Shown: positions 1-5,169 of the stretch, one piece after another
Numbering within the stretch: position 1 is the first letter of the stretch
Layout: every line of letters starts with the position of its first letter
DNA from: JAEUSF01 sp964484145
Lineage (GTDB): Bacteria > Patescibacteriota > Doudnabacteria > UBA920
Reading direction: 5' to 3'
Assembly: GCA_964484145.1 (NCBI GenBank)
Contig: CAZAED010000043.1
Coordinates: forward strand, 1 to 6,870
Length of the DNA stretch: 6,870 nucleotides
Made by a program: the position numbers and the translations under genes
The notes under the pieces: model-generated
What the model was told of the DNA's origin: nothing
The model's database searches: none
What the model saw: the letters and a program-made list of their open reading frames with translations, nothing else

Positions 1-266
1 TAAACAAAAAGCTTGGTTGCTTGTTTTATATCTGCCGGCAAACTTTTATTTAAGCCATAAAACACATGGCCTTGTTTACCTTCTGCTTCCAGCACGTCTA
101 AATTCTGTAAAATTATTAAGTGCTGGGATGTTGCCTTAAACGAAATACCCAGTTCATTTGCAATTTGGGTAACATTTAAAACCTGCCCCTTAAAAAGGAT
201 TTGGATAATTTTAATCCGGTTAACATTGCCCAAAGCTTTAAAAACAATTGTCCAACGTTTGCTCAT
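1..266 (-). CDS. ArsR-type winged-helix transcriptional regulator (3' end at or beyond window edge)
   Basis: An open minus-strand frame runs from ATG at 266 to the window edge without a stop: 88 complete codons plus the bases TA, which could begin a TAA or TAG stop just outside. The protein opens MSKRWTIVFKALGNVNRIKI, matching the ArsR start 'KALG(D/N)..R..IL'. Next comes a helix-turn-helix (VTQIANELGISFKATSQHLI, about residues 32-51) and a wing ending in GHVFYGLN (about 66-73), the usual ArsR order. Family members are about 90-110 residues, so the gene is nearly complete. No cysteine and no ELCVCDL-type metal site is present, so the classical arsenic/cadmium sensor mode is unlikely; the ligand is unknown. 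No Shine-Dalgarno precedes the ATG. A good promoter overlapping an inverted repeat lies immediately upstream, suggesting autoregulation (inference). The fold is confident; the regulated target is not. Confidence 0.85.
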   Translation of the reverse strand, partial: MSKRWTIVFKALGNVNRIKIIQILFKGQVLNVTQIANELGISFKATSQHLIILQNLDVLEAEGKQGHVFYGLNKSLPADIKQATKLFV

Positions 267-283
267 AAATTTAAATTATTAAT

Positions 284-302
284 ATAACAATTATACTGTT
301 AT
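284..302. promoter_or_regulatory. Inverted repeat over the arsR -10 box (candidate operator)
   Basis: On the minus strand the sequence is ATAACA-N7-TGTTAT, a perfect 6-7-6 inverted repeat that covers the TATAAT box. Its place in the promoter of a winged-helix repressor suggests an autoregulatory operator. This is inference from position and symmetry; AT-rich DNA produces short symmetries by chance. Confidence 0.4.
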
Positions 303-318
303 TTCTCCGACTGGACAA
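290..318 (-). promoter_or_regulatory. Sigma70-type promoter of the arsR-like gene
   Basis: Reading the minus strand, TTGTCC (313-318, 4 of 6 to TTGACA) is followed after exactly 17 bp by a perfect TATAAT (290-295). Transcription should start near 283, leaving a leader of roughly 17 nt with no Shine-Dalgarno. The -35 box lies inside the 32-bp palindrome and the -10 lies inside the 284-302 inverted repeat, so a protein bound to either would affect initiation. Confidence 0.65.
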
Positions 319-339
319 TTCGCGCGAATTGTCCAGTCG
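308..339. repeat. Perfect 32-bp palindrome between helicase and arsR
   Basis: The left arm CGACTGGACAATTCGC is followed directly by its exact reverse complement, giving 32 bp of perfect dyad symmetry. It begins 20 bp after the helicase stop codon and overlaps the -35 box of the arsR-like gene. As RNA it would fold into a very stable hairpin, but no T-run follows on either strand, so it is not a canonical intrinsic terminator. It could be a protein-binding site, a transcript 3'-end protector, or both. Confidence 0.8.
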
Positions 340-358
340 AGGCGAAAAGTAAATCCAA

Positions 359-2278
359 TTAGCCAAAGGACTTTAAAAACTCCACCACTCTTTGGTCTAA
401 AATTATATCACTGGGAGAAATTGCTCTTTTTAAAAACAAGCCTTCAAGCGTGCGGCAGCGGGAGAGGGCTACGTAGAGTTGGCCGTGGGCAAAAGTGCCG
501 GTAGAAAGGTCTACATAAACTTTGTCAAAAGTTTTGCCTTGGGCTTTATGTATAGTTACAGCCCACGCAAGTTTAAACGGGTACTGGGTAAAAGTGCCCG
601 TAGTCCTACTGTCCACCTTTTGCGTGCGCGTATCTAAAACAAATTTAAACATTTCCCAAGTATGGGGCTTTACGTAAACCGTTTCCCCGGTTTCTAACTC
701 TACAATAATTAAGTCAGAAGAGGGTGATGTTTCTTTTTCGTAAAAGTCGTCTTCCGGCAAATATTCAAGTTCGTCTTCCATACTAGATCCCGGCTCAGAG
801 GCTGCCACAATACCTACAATTTTCCCCATTGTGCCGTTAACCCATCGTTTTTGAAAGTCGTTATTTAACATCATAACCTGGGCACCCACTTTTATTTGCA
901 AATTTAAGTCTGTGGGCGCTTCTCGGTCTTCAAAGCTGCCATCCGCGTTGCCTTCGTAAGTTTTAAGTTCTGAGGGAAGCTTTTCTAAAAAGAAATTATT
1001 TACTTGTCTGGCACGGGCATTGTGAGGCGTTAAGTAAATTGCAAACTTTTCAAATTTAAATTTTGTCTCCCCGCTCTCTGCCCTGTTATTTAAAATAGTT
1101 AAGTGCTCCTGGCTAACCGCGTTATTTCTAACAGCATTGAGCACGTCTTTAAAGACCTGGTCCTTTTGCCTATAAATAGTTTTTAAAGTTATATATTCAA
1201 ACTTTGCCTGCTTAAAAGCCGGCGAGTCAAAAAAATATGGAGAATTATAGGTTTTAATAAGCCCGCCGCCTTGGTTAAAGTCTTTGTCCACGGGCGGAAG
1301 CTGGTACAGGTCGCCTATAAACACCATTTGAATGCCGCCAAACGGCTGGTCTTTAGTAGGTCCATTTTGGCGCAAAAATTTGTCCACGCAGTCAAGTAGG
1401 TCCGCCCGCACCATAGAAATTTCGTCTATTATTAGCGTGTCTAATTTTTGTAGTAGTTTAAATTTAGAACTGTCCGGTGCCAATTTTTTTACCTTAAATA
1501 AAGTAATGTCCGGGCCAAACCCGCAAAACGAATGTATTGTTTGCCCTTCTACGTTTAAAGCCGCAACGCCAGTAGGCGCCAGCACCGCAATATTTTTGGT
1601 TGTGGTTTTTCGAAAATAATTTAAAAGCGTAGATTTACCCGTACCAGCCTCACCGGTTAAAAACAAATTTTTTCTTGAATTACCAATAATTTCAAGCGCT
1701 GCCAAACTTTCTGGGTTACCGCTTAAATCTAACTTTGGAATTTCTACATTGCCTGATTCATTCTCACCAAAATTTTTAGCCGGTGCATAAACATTTATGT
1801 CGTCCTTTTTGTATTTTTCCACACTGCCGACTAATTGCATAAGTCTTGCCGTTACAAATTTGCCCTCAATTCCCCACTGCTCTGAAAGTTTTTTAATAAA
1901 ACCTAAATAAGTTTGATTTTTATGATTTGAATATTTTTCATATTCTTTTTTTAAGTGTTCGTCTCGCTCTAAAGAAAAAAGCGCTTCCACAGTTTTGTTT
2001 ATTTCTTCAAGCTGCTGGTTTTTTCTTTCATAGTCCCAGCCCGGCACGTTGTTAAAATGCATAGCAAGTCTGGCCTTAAGACCGCCTGCCGCTCTCCCAA
2101 ATTTAAGCGTTAAACCTAAAACAAAACTTTCAAACTCAGGCAAAGACAAGTTTGGTTTTTCCAAATAGAGTTTTTTTAAAAGCTCGTCCTCCTCTTTTGT
2201 CCACCGTGTGCCAATTTTAGGATACTTTTTTCTAAGCTCCACAAGATCGTATTTTTTTGTATTAGTTTCTTCAGCCAT
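359..2278 (-). CDS. PIF1-family (superfamily 1B) DNA helicase with N-terminal Myb/SANT-like domain
   Basis: This 639-residue protein has the ordered SF1B motifs of PIF1/Dda-type 5'-3' DNA helicases: Walker A GEAGTGKS (209-216), motif Ia APTGVAAL (234-241), TIHSF (247-251), Walker B LIIDEISMV (282-290), motif III GDLYQLPPV (322-330), TIYRQ with the motif IV arginine (367-371), the NGTMGKI region (481-487), motif V WAVTIHKAQGKTFDKVYVDL (572-591) and motif VI QLYVALSRCRTLEGL (600-614). TIYRQ and VALSRC favour PIF1 over RecD2. Residues 24-75 (RWTKEEDELL, then FGRAAGGLKARL) resemble a three-helix Myb/SANT-like DNA-binding fold, followed by a charged helical stretch to about 160. It presumably unwinds duplex or structured DNA in replication or repair. 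A TTGACA box and an inverted repeat lie upstream; no Shine-Dalgarno is visible. Family assignment is strong; the exact role and the N-terminal domain are inferred. Confidence 0.93.
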   Translation of the reverse strand: MAEETNTKKYDLVELRKKYPKIGTRWTKEEDELLKKLYLEKPNLSLPEFESFVLGLTLKFGRAAGGLKARLAMHFNNVPGWDYERKNQQLEEINKTVEALFSLERDEHLKKEYEKYSNHKNQTYLGFIKKLSEQWGIEGKFVTARLMQLVGSVEKYKKDDINVYAPAKNFGENESGNVEIPKLDLSGNPESLAALEIIGNSRKNLFLTGEAGTGKSTLLNYFRKTTTKNIAVLAPTGVAALNVEGQTIHSFCGFGPDITLFKVKKLAPDSSKFKLLQKLDTLIIDEISMVRADLLDCVDKFLRQNGPTKDQPFGGIQMVFIGDLYQLPPVDKDFNQGGGLIKTYNSPYFFDSPAFKQAKFEYITLKTIYRQKDQVFKDVLNAVRNNAVSQEHLTILNNRAESGETKFKFEKFAIYLTPHNARARQVNNFFLEKLPSELKTYEGNADGSFEDREAPTDLNLQIKVGAQVMMLNNDFQKRWVNGTMGKIVGIVAASEPGSSMEDELEYLPEDDFYEKETSPSSDLIIVELETGETVYVKPHTWEMFKFVLDTRTQKVDSRTTGTFTQYPFKLAWAVTIHKAQGKTFDKVYVDLSTGTFAHGQLYVALSRCRTLEGLFLKRAISPSDIILDQRVVEFLKSFG

Positions 2279-2291
2279 AAGCTATATTTAA

Positions 2292-2320
2292 AAAGTAAAC
2301 TATCGTTTACCCTTTGTCAA
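2292..2320 (-). promoter_or_regulatory. Candidate promoter of the helicase gene with an inverted repeat in its spacer
   Basis: A perfect minus-strand TTGACA (2315-2320) lies just after the guaB terminator. The best -10 at 17-bp spacing is weak (TACTTT, 2292-2297); other AT-rich hexamers lie closer to the ATG. The spacer contains GTAAAC-GATA-GTTTAC (2295-2310), a perfect 6-4-6 inverted repeat placed where a repressor would block initiation. The AAC-N4-GTT core resembles a degenerate LexA/DinR box, so damage-inducible control of the helicase is possible but unproven. Confidence 0.5.
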
Positions 2321-2335
2321 ATTTTAACTGGGGAT

Positions 2336-2363
2336 AAAAAATCTGCCTCTGGTTAAGGCAGAT
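2336..2363 (-). terminator. Intrinsic terminator of guaB
   Basis: On the minus strand an 8-bp stem (ATCTGCCT with AGGCAGAT, 2341-2348 and 2356-2363) closes a 7-nt loop and runs straight into a T-tract (2336-2341). It begins 20 bp after the guaB stop codon and precedes the helicase promoter, so guaB and the helicase are probably separate transcription units. Confidence 0.8.
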
Positions 2364-2382
2364 CTTAATTATACAAAACTAA

Positions 2383-3453
2383 TTACGCATCGTAATTCGG
2401 CGCTTTTTTTACTATTTGTACGTCGTGCACGTGGCTTTCGCGTAAGCCCGCCGGAGATATTTTAACAAATTTTGCTTTCTTTTGAAGTTCCAAAACATTT
2501 TTAGCGCCGCAGTAACCCATGCCGCTACGTAAACCCCCGGTTAACTGCTCTATTATTTTAACCACACTGCCTTTAAAAGGCACTCTAGCTTCTACTCCTT
2601 CTGGCACTAACTTACCACCCACCACTTTTTCCTGGCCATAACGGTCTTTACTTCCCTCGTTCATAGCACCTAAAGAGCCCATACCTCTGTAAGACTTATA
2701 TTGTTTACCATGCTCTTCAAAAACCTCACCCGGCGCTTCTTCTGTACCGGCAAGTAGGGAACCTATCATAACGCAACTTGCGCCCGCAGCCAAAGCTTTA
2801 GTTATGTCACCGGAATATTTTATACCGCCGTCCGCAATTACCGGAATTTTTTTCAGTCGCGCTGCTCTAACCGCTTCTGTAATAGCATATATTTGAGGGA
2901 CGCCGCAACCTGAAACCATACGGGTGGTACAAATACTGCCCGGACCTATTCCCACTTTAACTGCATCTGCTCCTGCGGCAATTAAAGCCTTGGCGCCTTC
3001 GTAAGTAGCCACATTACCGCCAACAACCTGCACCTTTAAAGATTTTTTAATTTTTTTAACTGCTTCTAAAACCCGCTTCGAATGCCCGTGCGCCGTGTCT
3101 ACAACTACAGCATCTACCCCGGCCTTAACCAGTGCTGTCGCTCTTTCAAAAAAATCGCCGCTCGCCCCAACCGCAGCCGCTACTTGCACTCCCGCTTTTT
3201 TAGCCATGGCTACTTCTGCTGCTTGTTTTTCAATAGACAAATTTTTATGTATAACTCCCAAAGCTCCCATTTGGCCTAAAGCAATAGCCATTTTGCCTTC
3301 TGTAACTGTATCCATAGCACTACTAACTATAGGTTCTTTTAACCTGATTTTGCCCGTAAAAAAACCAGTTGTGTCCACGTCTGTAGGCACAACTTCACTA
3401 AACTGCGGAACAAGCAATATATCGTCAAAAGTTAGAGCTTCTTGGATTTTCAT
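2383..3453 (-). CDS. guaB: Inosine-5'-monophosphate dehydrogenase, short form without CBS domains
   Basis: It oxidises IMP to XMP with NAD+, the committed step to guanine nucleotides, in the cytoplasm. The 356 residues carry the IMPDH barrel signatures: TFDDILLVP (8-16), SSAMDTVTE (44-52), VVVDTAHGHS (116-125), the catalytic loop GIGPGSICTTRMVSGCGVPQ (168-187) with nucleophile Cys175, IADGGI (206-211), YKSYRGMGSLGAM (252-264), the DRY motif with the Arg271-Tyr272 dyad that marks IMPDH rather than GMP reductase, and the C-terminal GYCGAKN and AGLRESHVHDV. Typical IMPDH is about 490 residues. The missing part is exactly the CBS (Bateman) pair, which should sit between VIHKNLSIEKQAAEVAMAKK (67-86) and VAAAVGA (91-97). 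Adenine/guanine nucleotide control through CBS domains is therefore absent. It lies downstream of purA but has its own promoter and terminator. No Shine-Dalgarno precedes the ATG, although the start matches the family N-terminus. Confidence 0.96.
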   Translation of the reverse strand: MKIQEALTFDDILLVPQFSEVVPTDVDTTGFFTGKIRLKEPIVSSAMDTVTEGKMAIALGQMGALGVIHKNLSIEKQAAEVAMAKKAGVQVAAAVGASGDFFERATALVKAGVDAVVVDTAHGHSKRVLEAVKKIKKSLKVQVVGGNVATYEGAKALIAAGADAVKVGIGPGSICTTRMVSGCGVPQIYAITEAVRAARLKKIPVIADGGIKYSGDITKALAAGASCVMIGSLLAGTEEAPGEVFEEHGKQYKSYRGMGSLGAMNEGSKDRYGQEKVVGGKLVPEGVEARVPFKGSVVKIIEQLTGGLRSGMGYCGAKNVLELQKKAKFVKISPAGLRESHVHDVQIVKKAPNYDA

Positions 3454-3473
3454 AAGTGATTTTTATAAAATAA

Positions 3474-3502
3474 AATATAACATCTTTTCTTTAAGATGTC
3501 TA
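3474..3502 (-). promoter_or_regulatory. Promoter of guaB with an inverted repeat in the spacer
   Basis: On the minus strand TAGACA (3497-3502, 5 of 6) and TATATT (3474-3479, 5 of 6) are separated by exactly 17 bp, 20 bp ahead of the guaB ATG. The spacer region holds CATCTT-N6-AAGATG (3481-3498), a perfect 6-bp inverted repeat that could be an operator or, as RNA, a weak hairpin at the end of the purA transcript. The resulting leader is short, with no Shine-Dalgarno. Confidence 0.6.
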
Positions 3503-3512
3503 TTGGCTGTAT

Positions 3513-3583
3513 AGTAACGGGTTATGAGTTACGGGTGACGAGTCAAATGCAGACTCATCACTTGTCATCTGTTACCCGTTACT
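3513..3583. repeat. Folded array of degenerate 7-bp repeats at the purA 3' end
   Basis: Plus-strand 3514-3541 reads as four heptads, GTAACGG GTTATGA GTTACGG GTGACGA (consensus GTNAYGR). The right arm read on the minus strand (3582-3555) gives GTAACGG GTAACAG ATGACAA GTGATGA. The two 32-bp arms (3513-3544 and 3552-3583) match as an inverted repeat at 22 of 32 positions, with perfect outer ends (AGTAACGGGT/ACCCGTTACT) and a near-perfect inner 10 bp around a 7-nt loop. The array overlaps the purA stop codon and supplies its last few codons. Confidence 0.75.
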
Positions 3584-5017
3584 TTTTACCACCATAGCTT
3601 CCCTACCAGGTCCGGTACCAATAAGTAAAATAGGCACGCCCACTAGTTTTTCTATTTTGTATATAAATTCCTGAGCAGATGCGGGAAGTTTTTCAAAATT
3701 ATTATATCCAAAAATATTTTCTTCAAAACATTGCCAGTTTTCAAATACAGGTTTAACATCGCCCAGTTTCCACGCCGGAGGCAAACTGCCGGCCGGTAGT
3801 AACTCACCATTGTAATTATAGCCAACAACCACCGGAATTTCTTTAACGCCGGAAAGCATATCAAACCTTGTTAGCGCAATGTATTTTGGTTTAGTAATCC
3901 TAACTACATATTGCAGCCACGGGATGTCTAAAAACCCTACACTCCTGCCGCGGCCGGTAGTTGCTCCGCGTTCGTCTCCTAAAACCTGAAAGTACTGGGA
4001 CATTTCCGCATTACTTGCCTGACCTGTATTTATTTTATTTAAAGTTGATGTTAAAAACTCTTCGCGCGCTTCGCCTTTTTCAAACAATTGTTTATGATCG
4101 CGAACATAGTCCATAGCCGCCTGCCTCTCCCACATTTCACTTGGCATAGGCCCATTACCCACGCGGGTAGGTAAAGTCTTTGCAACTATAATAGTACTAG
4201 GAAATTCGGACATAGGAAGACCTGTGCCAAGTGACGCTCCTACGGGAGCAGATATACCCGAAGAAACATAAGGGTAGGTTCCCCACCAAGCATCTAACCC
4301 CACAGCCTGTGCACCTTCAAACATCATATTCTTGCCTTGCTTTAAATTTTGAGAAAGCCACAAGCTTGTATCAGTCACATATTGCTTAAGATTATTCGCT
4401 TGCAACAGTAGTTGATCTGCAACCTTATTAAATTCCGGAATTTCTTCTGTAAATCCTTCTTGCTTTTTCAAAAACTCAAAACACGGCGCTAATGTTTTAT
4501 ATAAAGATTCAAGTGATGTTTTTAAAAGTTCGGGCTCAAACAAATATCCAACCAAAGGCGCTAAACGCAGTATGTAAATTCCGGCCATAGGCCCTATGCC
4601 TTTATTGGTTGTGCCTAAAGCTTTTTTTCCGCGAATACTCTCTATGTACATTTCAAAAAAACGGTGATACGGCGTCCAGAGCGGAGCTTGTTCGTCTACC
4701 ATAATTTTCGGCAATGTGCCCACAACTTTTTTAGAATCCTCTACCTCTTGAAGGAAAAGTTCTAAATTAAAAAATTCCCCGCGCGCCAGAACACAAGTTT
4801 TGTTCTGAGCTACGCCACAGGGAATTAAATGACTGACCAATTTTCTGCCGTCGGGTGTAAATACAGTATGCCCGGCATTGGCACCGCCACTAAACCTTAC
4901 GGTTACATCAAACTCGGCCATAAGGAGGTCTATAACCTTGCCTTTGCCTTCGTCGCCCCAATTAGCTCCCACCACAACCAATGTCTGTTCGGTTTTTAAT
5001 ATATCTTTTAAGTCCAT
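3572..5017 (-). CDS. purA: Adenylosuccinate synthetase
   Basis: It catalyses GTP-dependent condensation of IMP with aspartate to adenylosuccinate, the first step from IMP to AMP. Signatures in order: P-loop GANWGDEGKGK (17-27; Asp22 and Lys25 at the catalytic positions), GGANAGHT (44-51; catalytic His50), LIPCGV (64-69), GTTNKGIGP (135-143), FEGAQAVGLDAWWGTYPYVSSG region (233-254), TRVGNGP (284-290), GATTGRGRSVGFLD (351-364), base-recognition LTRFD (382-386) and C-terminal TGPGRE (468-473). At 481 residues it exceeds the usual 430 or so. Most of the excess is about 40 residues inserted between TRVGNGP and GATTGR, plus about 14 at the N-terminus. Variants from the common pattern: Q to N in the P-loop, TTGRPRR to TTGRGRS, and TKLD to TRFD. 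AAAGG lies only 3 nt before the ATG. The C-terminal SNG and stop codon come from a repeat array. It neighbours guaB, the other IMP-consuming enzyme. Confidence 0.96.
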   Translation of the reverse strand: MDLKDILKTEQTLVVVGANWGDEGKGKVIDLLMAEFDVTVRFSGGANAGHTVFTPDGRKLVSHLIPCGVAQNKTCVLARGEFFNLELFLQEVEDSKKVVGTLPKIMVDEQAPLWTPYHRFFEMYIESIRGKKALGTTNKGIGPMAGIYILRLAPLVGYLFEPELLKTSLESLYKTLAPCFEFLKKQEGFTEEIPEFNKVADQLLLQANNLKQYVTDTSLWLSQNLKQGKNMMFEGAQAVGLDAWWGTYPYVSSGISAPVGASLGTGLPMSEFPSTIIVAKTLPTRVGNGPMPSEMWERQAAMDYVRDHKQLFEKGEAREEFLTSTLNKINTGQASNAEMSQYFQVLGDERGATTGRGRSVGFLDIPWLQYVVRITKPKYIALTRFDMLSGVKEIPVVVGYNYNGELLPAGSLPPAWKLGDVKPVFENWQCFEENIFGYNNFEKLPASAQEFIYKIEKLVGVPILLIGTGPGREAMVVKSNG

Positions 5018-5040
5018 AAGCCTTTATTAACACCTTACTG

Positions 5041-5046
5041 ATAATA
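5041..5046 (-). promoter_or_regulatory. Possible -10 box for purA
   Basis: Minus-strand TATTAT (5 of 6 to TATAAT) lies 23 bp before the purA ATG. The hexamer 17 bp upstream (TTTGCC, 5064-5069) is a poor -35 and falls inside the preceding terminator hairpin, so the promoter may be weak, or the true one may lie in the assembly gap. Confidence 0.3.
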
Positions 5047-5050
5047 GCAC

Positions 5051-5082
5051 AAAAAAAAGCCCGGGCAAAATGCCAAAGGCTT
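5051..5082 (-). terminator. Intrinsic terminator or attenuator upstream of purA
   Basis: On the minus strand AAGCC (5082-5078) pairs with GGCTT (5061-5057), with an inner GGC/GCC helix around an ATTTT loop, and the hairpin ends in eight Ts (5058-5051). It may end transcription from upstream. Its left arm AAGCCTTT is also perfectly complementary to AAAGGCTT (5025-5018), which abuts the purA start codon, so it could alternatively act as a purA leader attenuator. The N gap lies 7 bases beyond it. Confidence 0.65.
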
Positions 5083-5089
5083 AATTTAT

Positions 5090-5099
5090 NNNNNNNNNN
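5090..5099. other. Assembly gap (10 Ns)
   Basis: Ten consecutive Ns interrupt the spacer between the CAP gene and purA. A round run of ten Ns usually marks a scaffold join of unknown length, so promoter elements, a leader RNA or even a small gene could be missing. Hairpin-forming sequence lies on both sides, a common cause of assembly breaks. Confidence 0.95.
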
Positions 5100-5109
5100 T
5101 CTAATGATC

Positions 5110-5164
5110 AAAAAGTGTAGTTGCCTGATTTATCAGGCCTTCTGGCTCGATAAATCGAGCAACT
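5110..5164 (-). terminator. Nested double-hairpin element after the CAP gene, probable terminator
   Basis: Two 16-nt hairpins (GCCTGATTTATCAGGC at 5123-5138 and GCTCGATAAATCGAGC at 5145-5160) lie inside one larger inverted repeat (AGTTGC at 5119-5124, GCAACT at 5159-5164). On the minus strand the structure starts 5 nt after the CAP stop codon and is followed within a few bases by five Ts (5114-5110), consistent with termination. The unusual symmetry suggests it may also be a mobile or repeated palindromic unit. Confidence 0.55.
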
Positions 5165-5169
5165 TCAAT

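Noticed and set aside
1..266. Classical metal-sensing ArsR/SmtB
   Set aside because: No cysteines and no ELCVCDL motif are present in the visible 88 residues.
1332..1619. Plus-strand open frame of 95 codons
   Set aside because: Lies antisense within the helicase core, opposite the Walker A and B coding region, with no recognisable domain or own signals.
359..2278. RecD2-type exonuclease/helicase identity for the helicase gene
   Set aside because: The motifs TIYRQ and VALSRC and the overall order fit PIF1/Dda better, and the N-terminus lacks the helix-hairpin-helix repeats expected in RecD2.
2383..3453. GMP reductase (guaC) identity for the 356-residue enzyme
   Set aside because: The length matches GMP reductase, but the DRY dyad, EGVEARVPFKG flap and C-terminal RESHVHDV are IMP dehydrogenase features.
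3082..3514. Two overlapping plus-strand open frames opposite guaB
   Set aside because: Both are antisense to the conserved guaB coding sequence, and their low-complexity Ala/Thr/Ser or Tyr/Ser content fits mirror-frame shadows.
3652..3864. Second minus-strand frame inside purA
   Set aside because: Out of frame with purA over its conserved C-terminal region, with no start signal or domain.
5059..5066. GCCCGGGC as a stand-alone 8-bp palindromic site
   Set aside because: It is explained as the 3' arm of the terminator hairpin upstream of purA.
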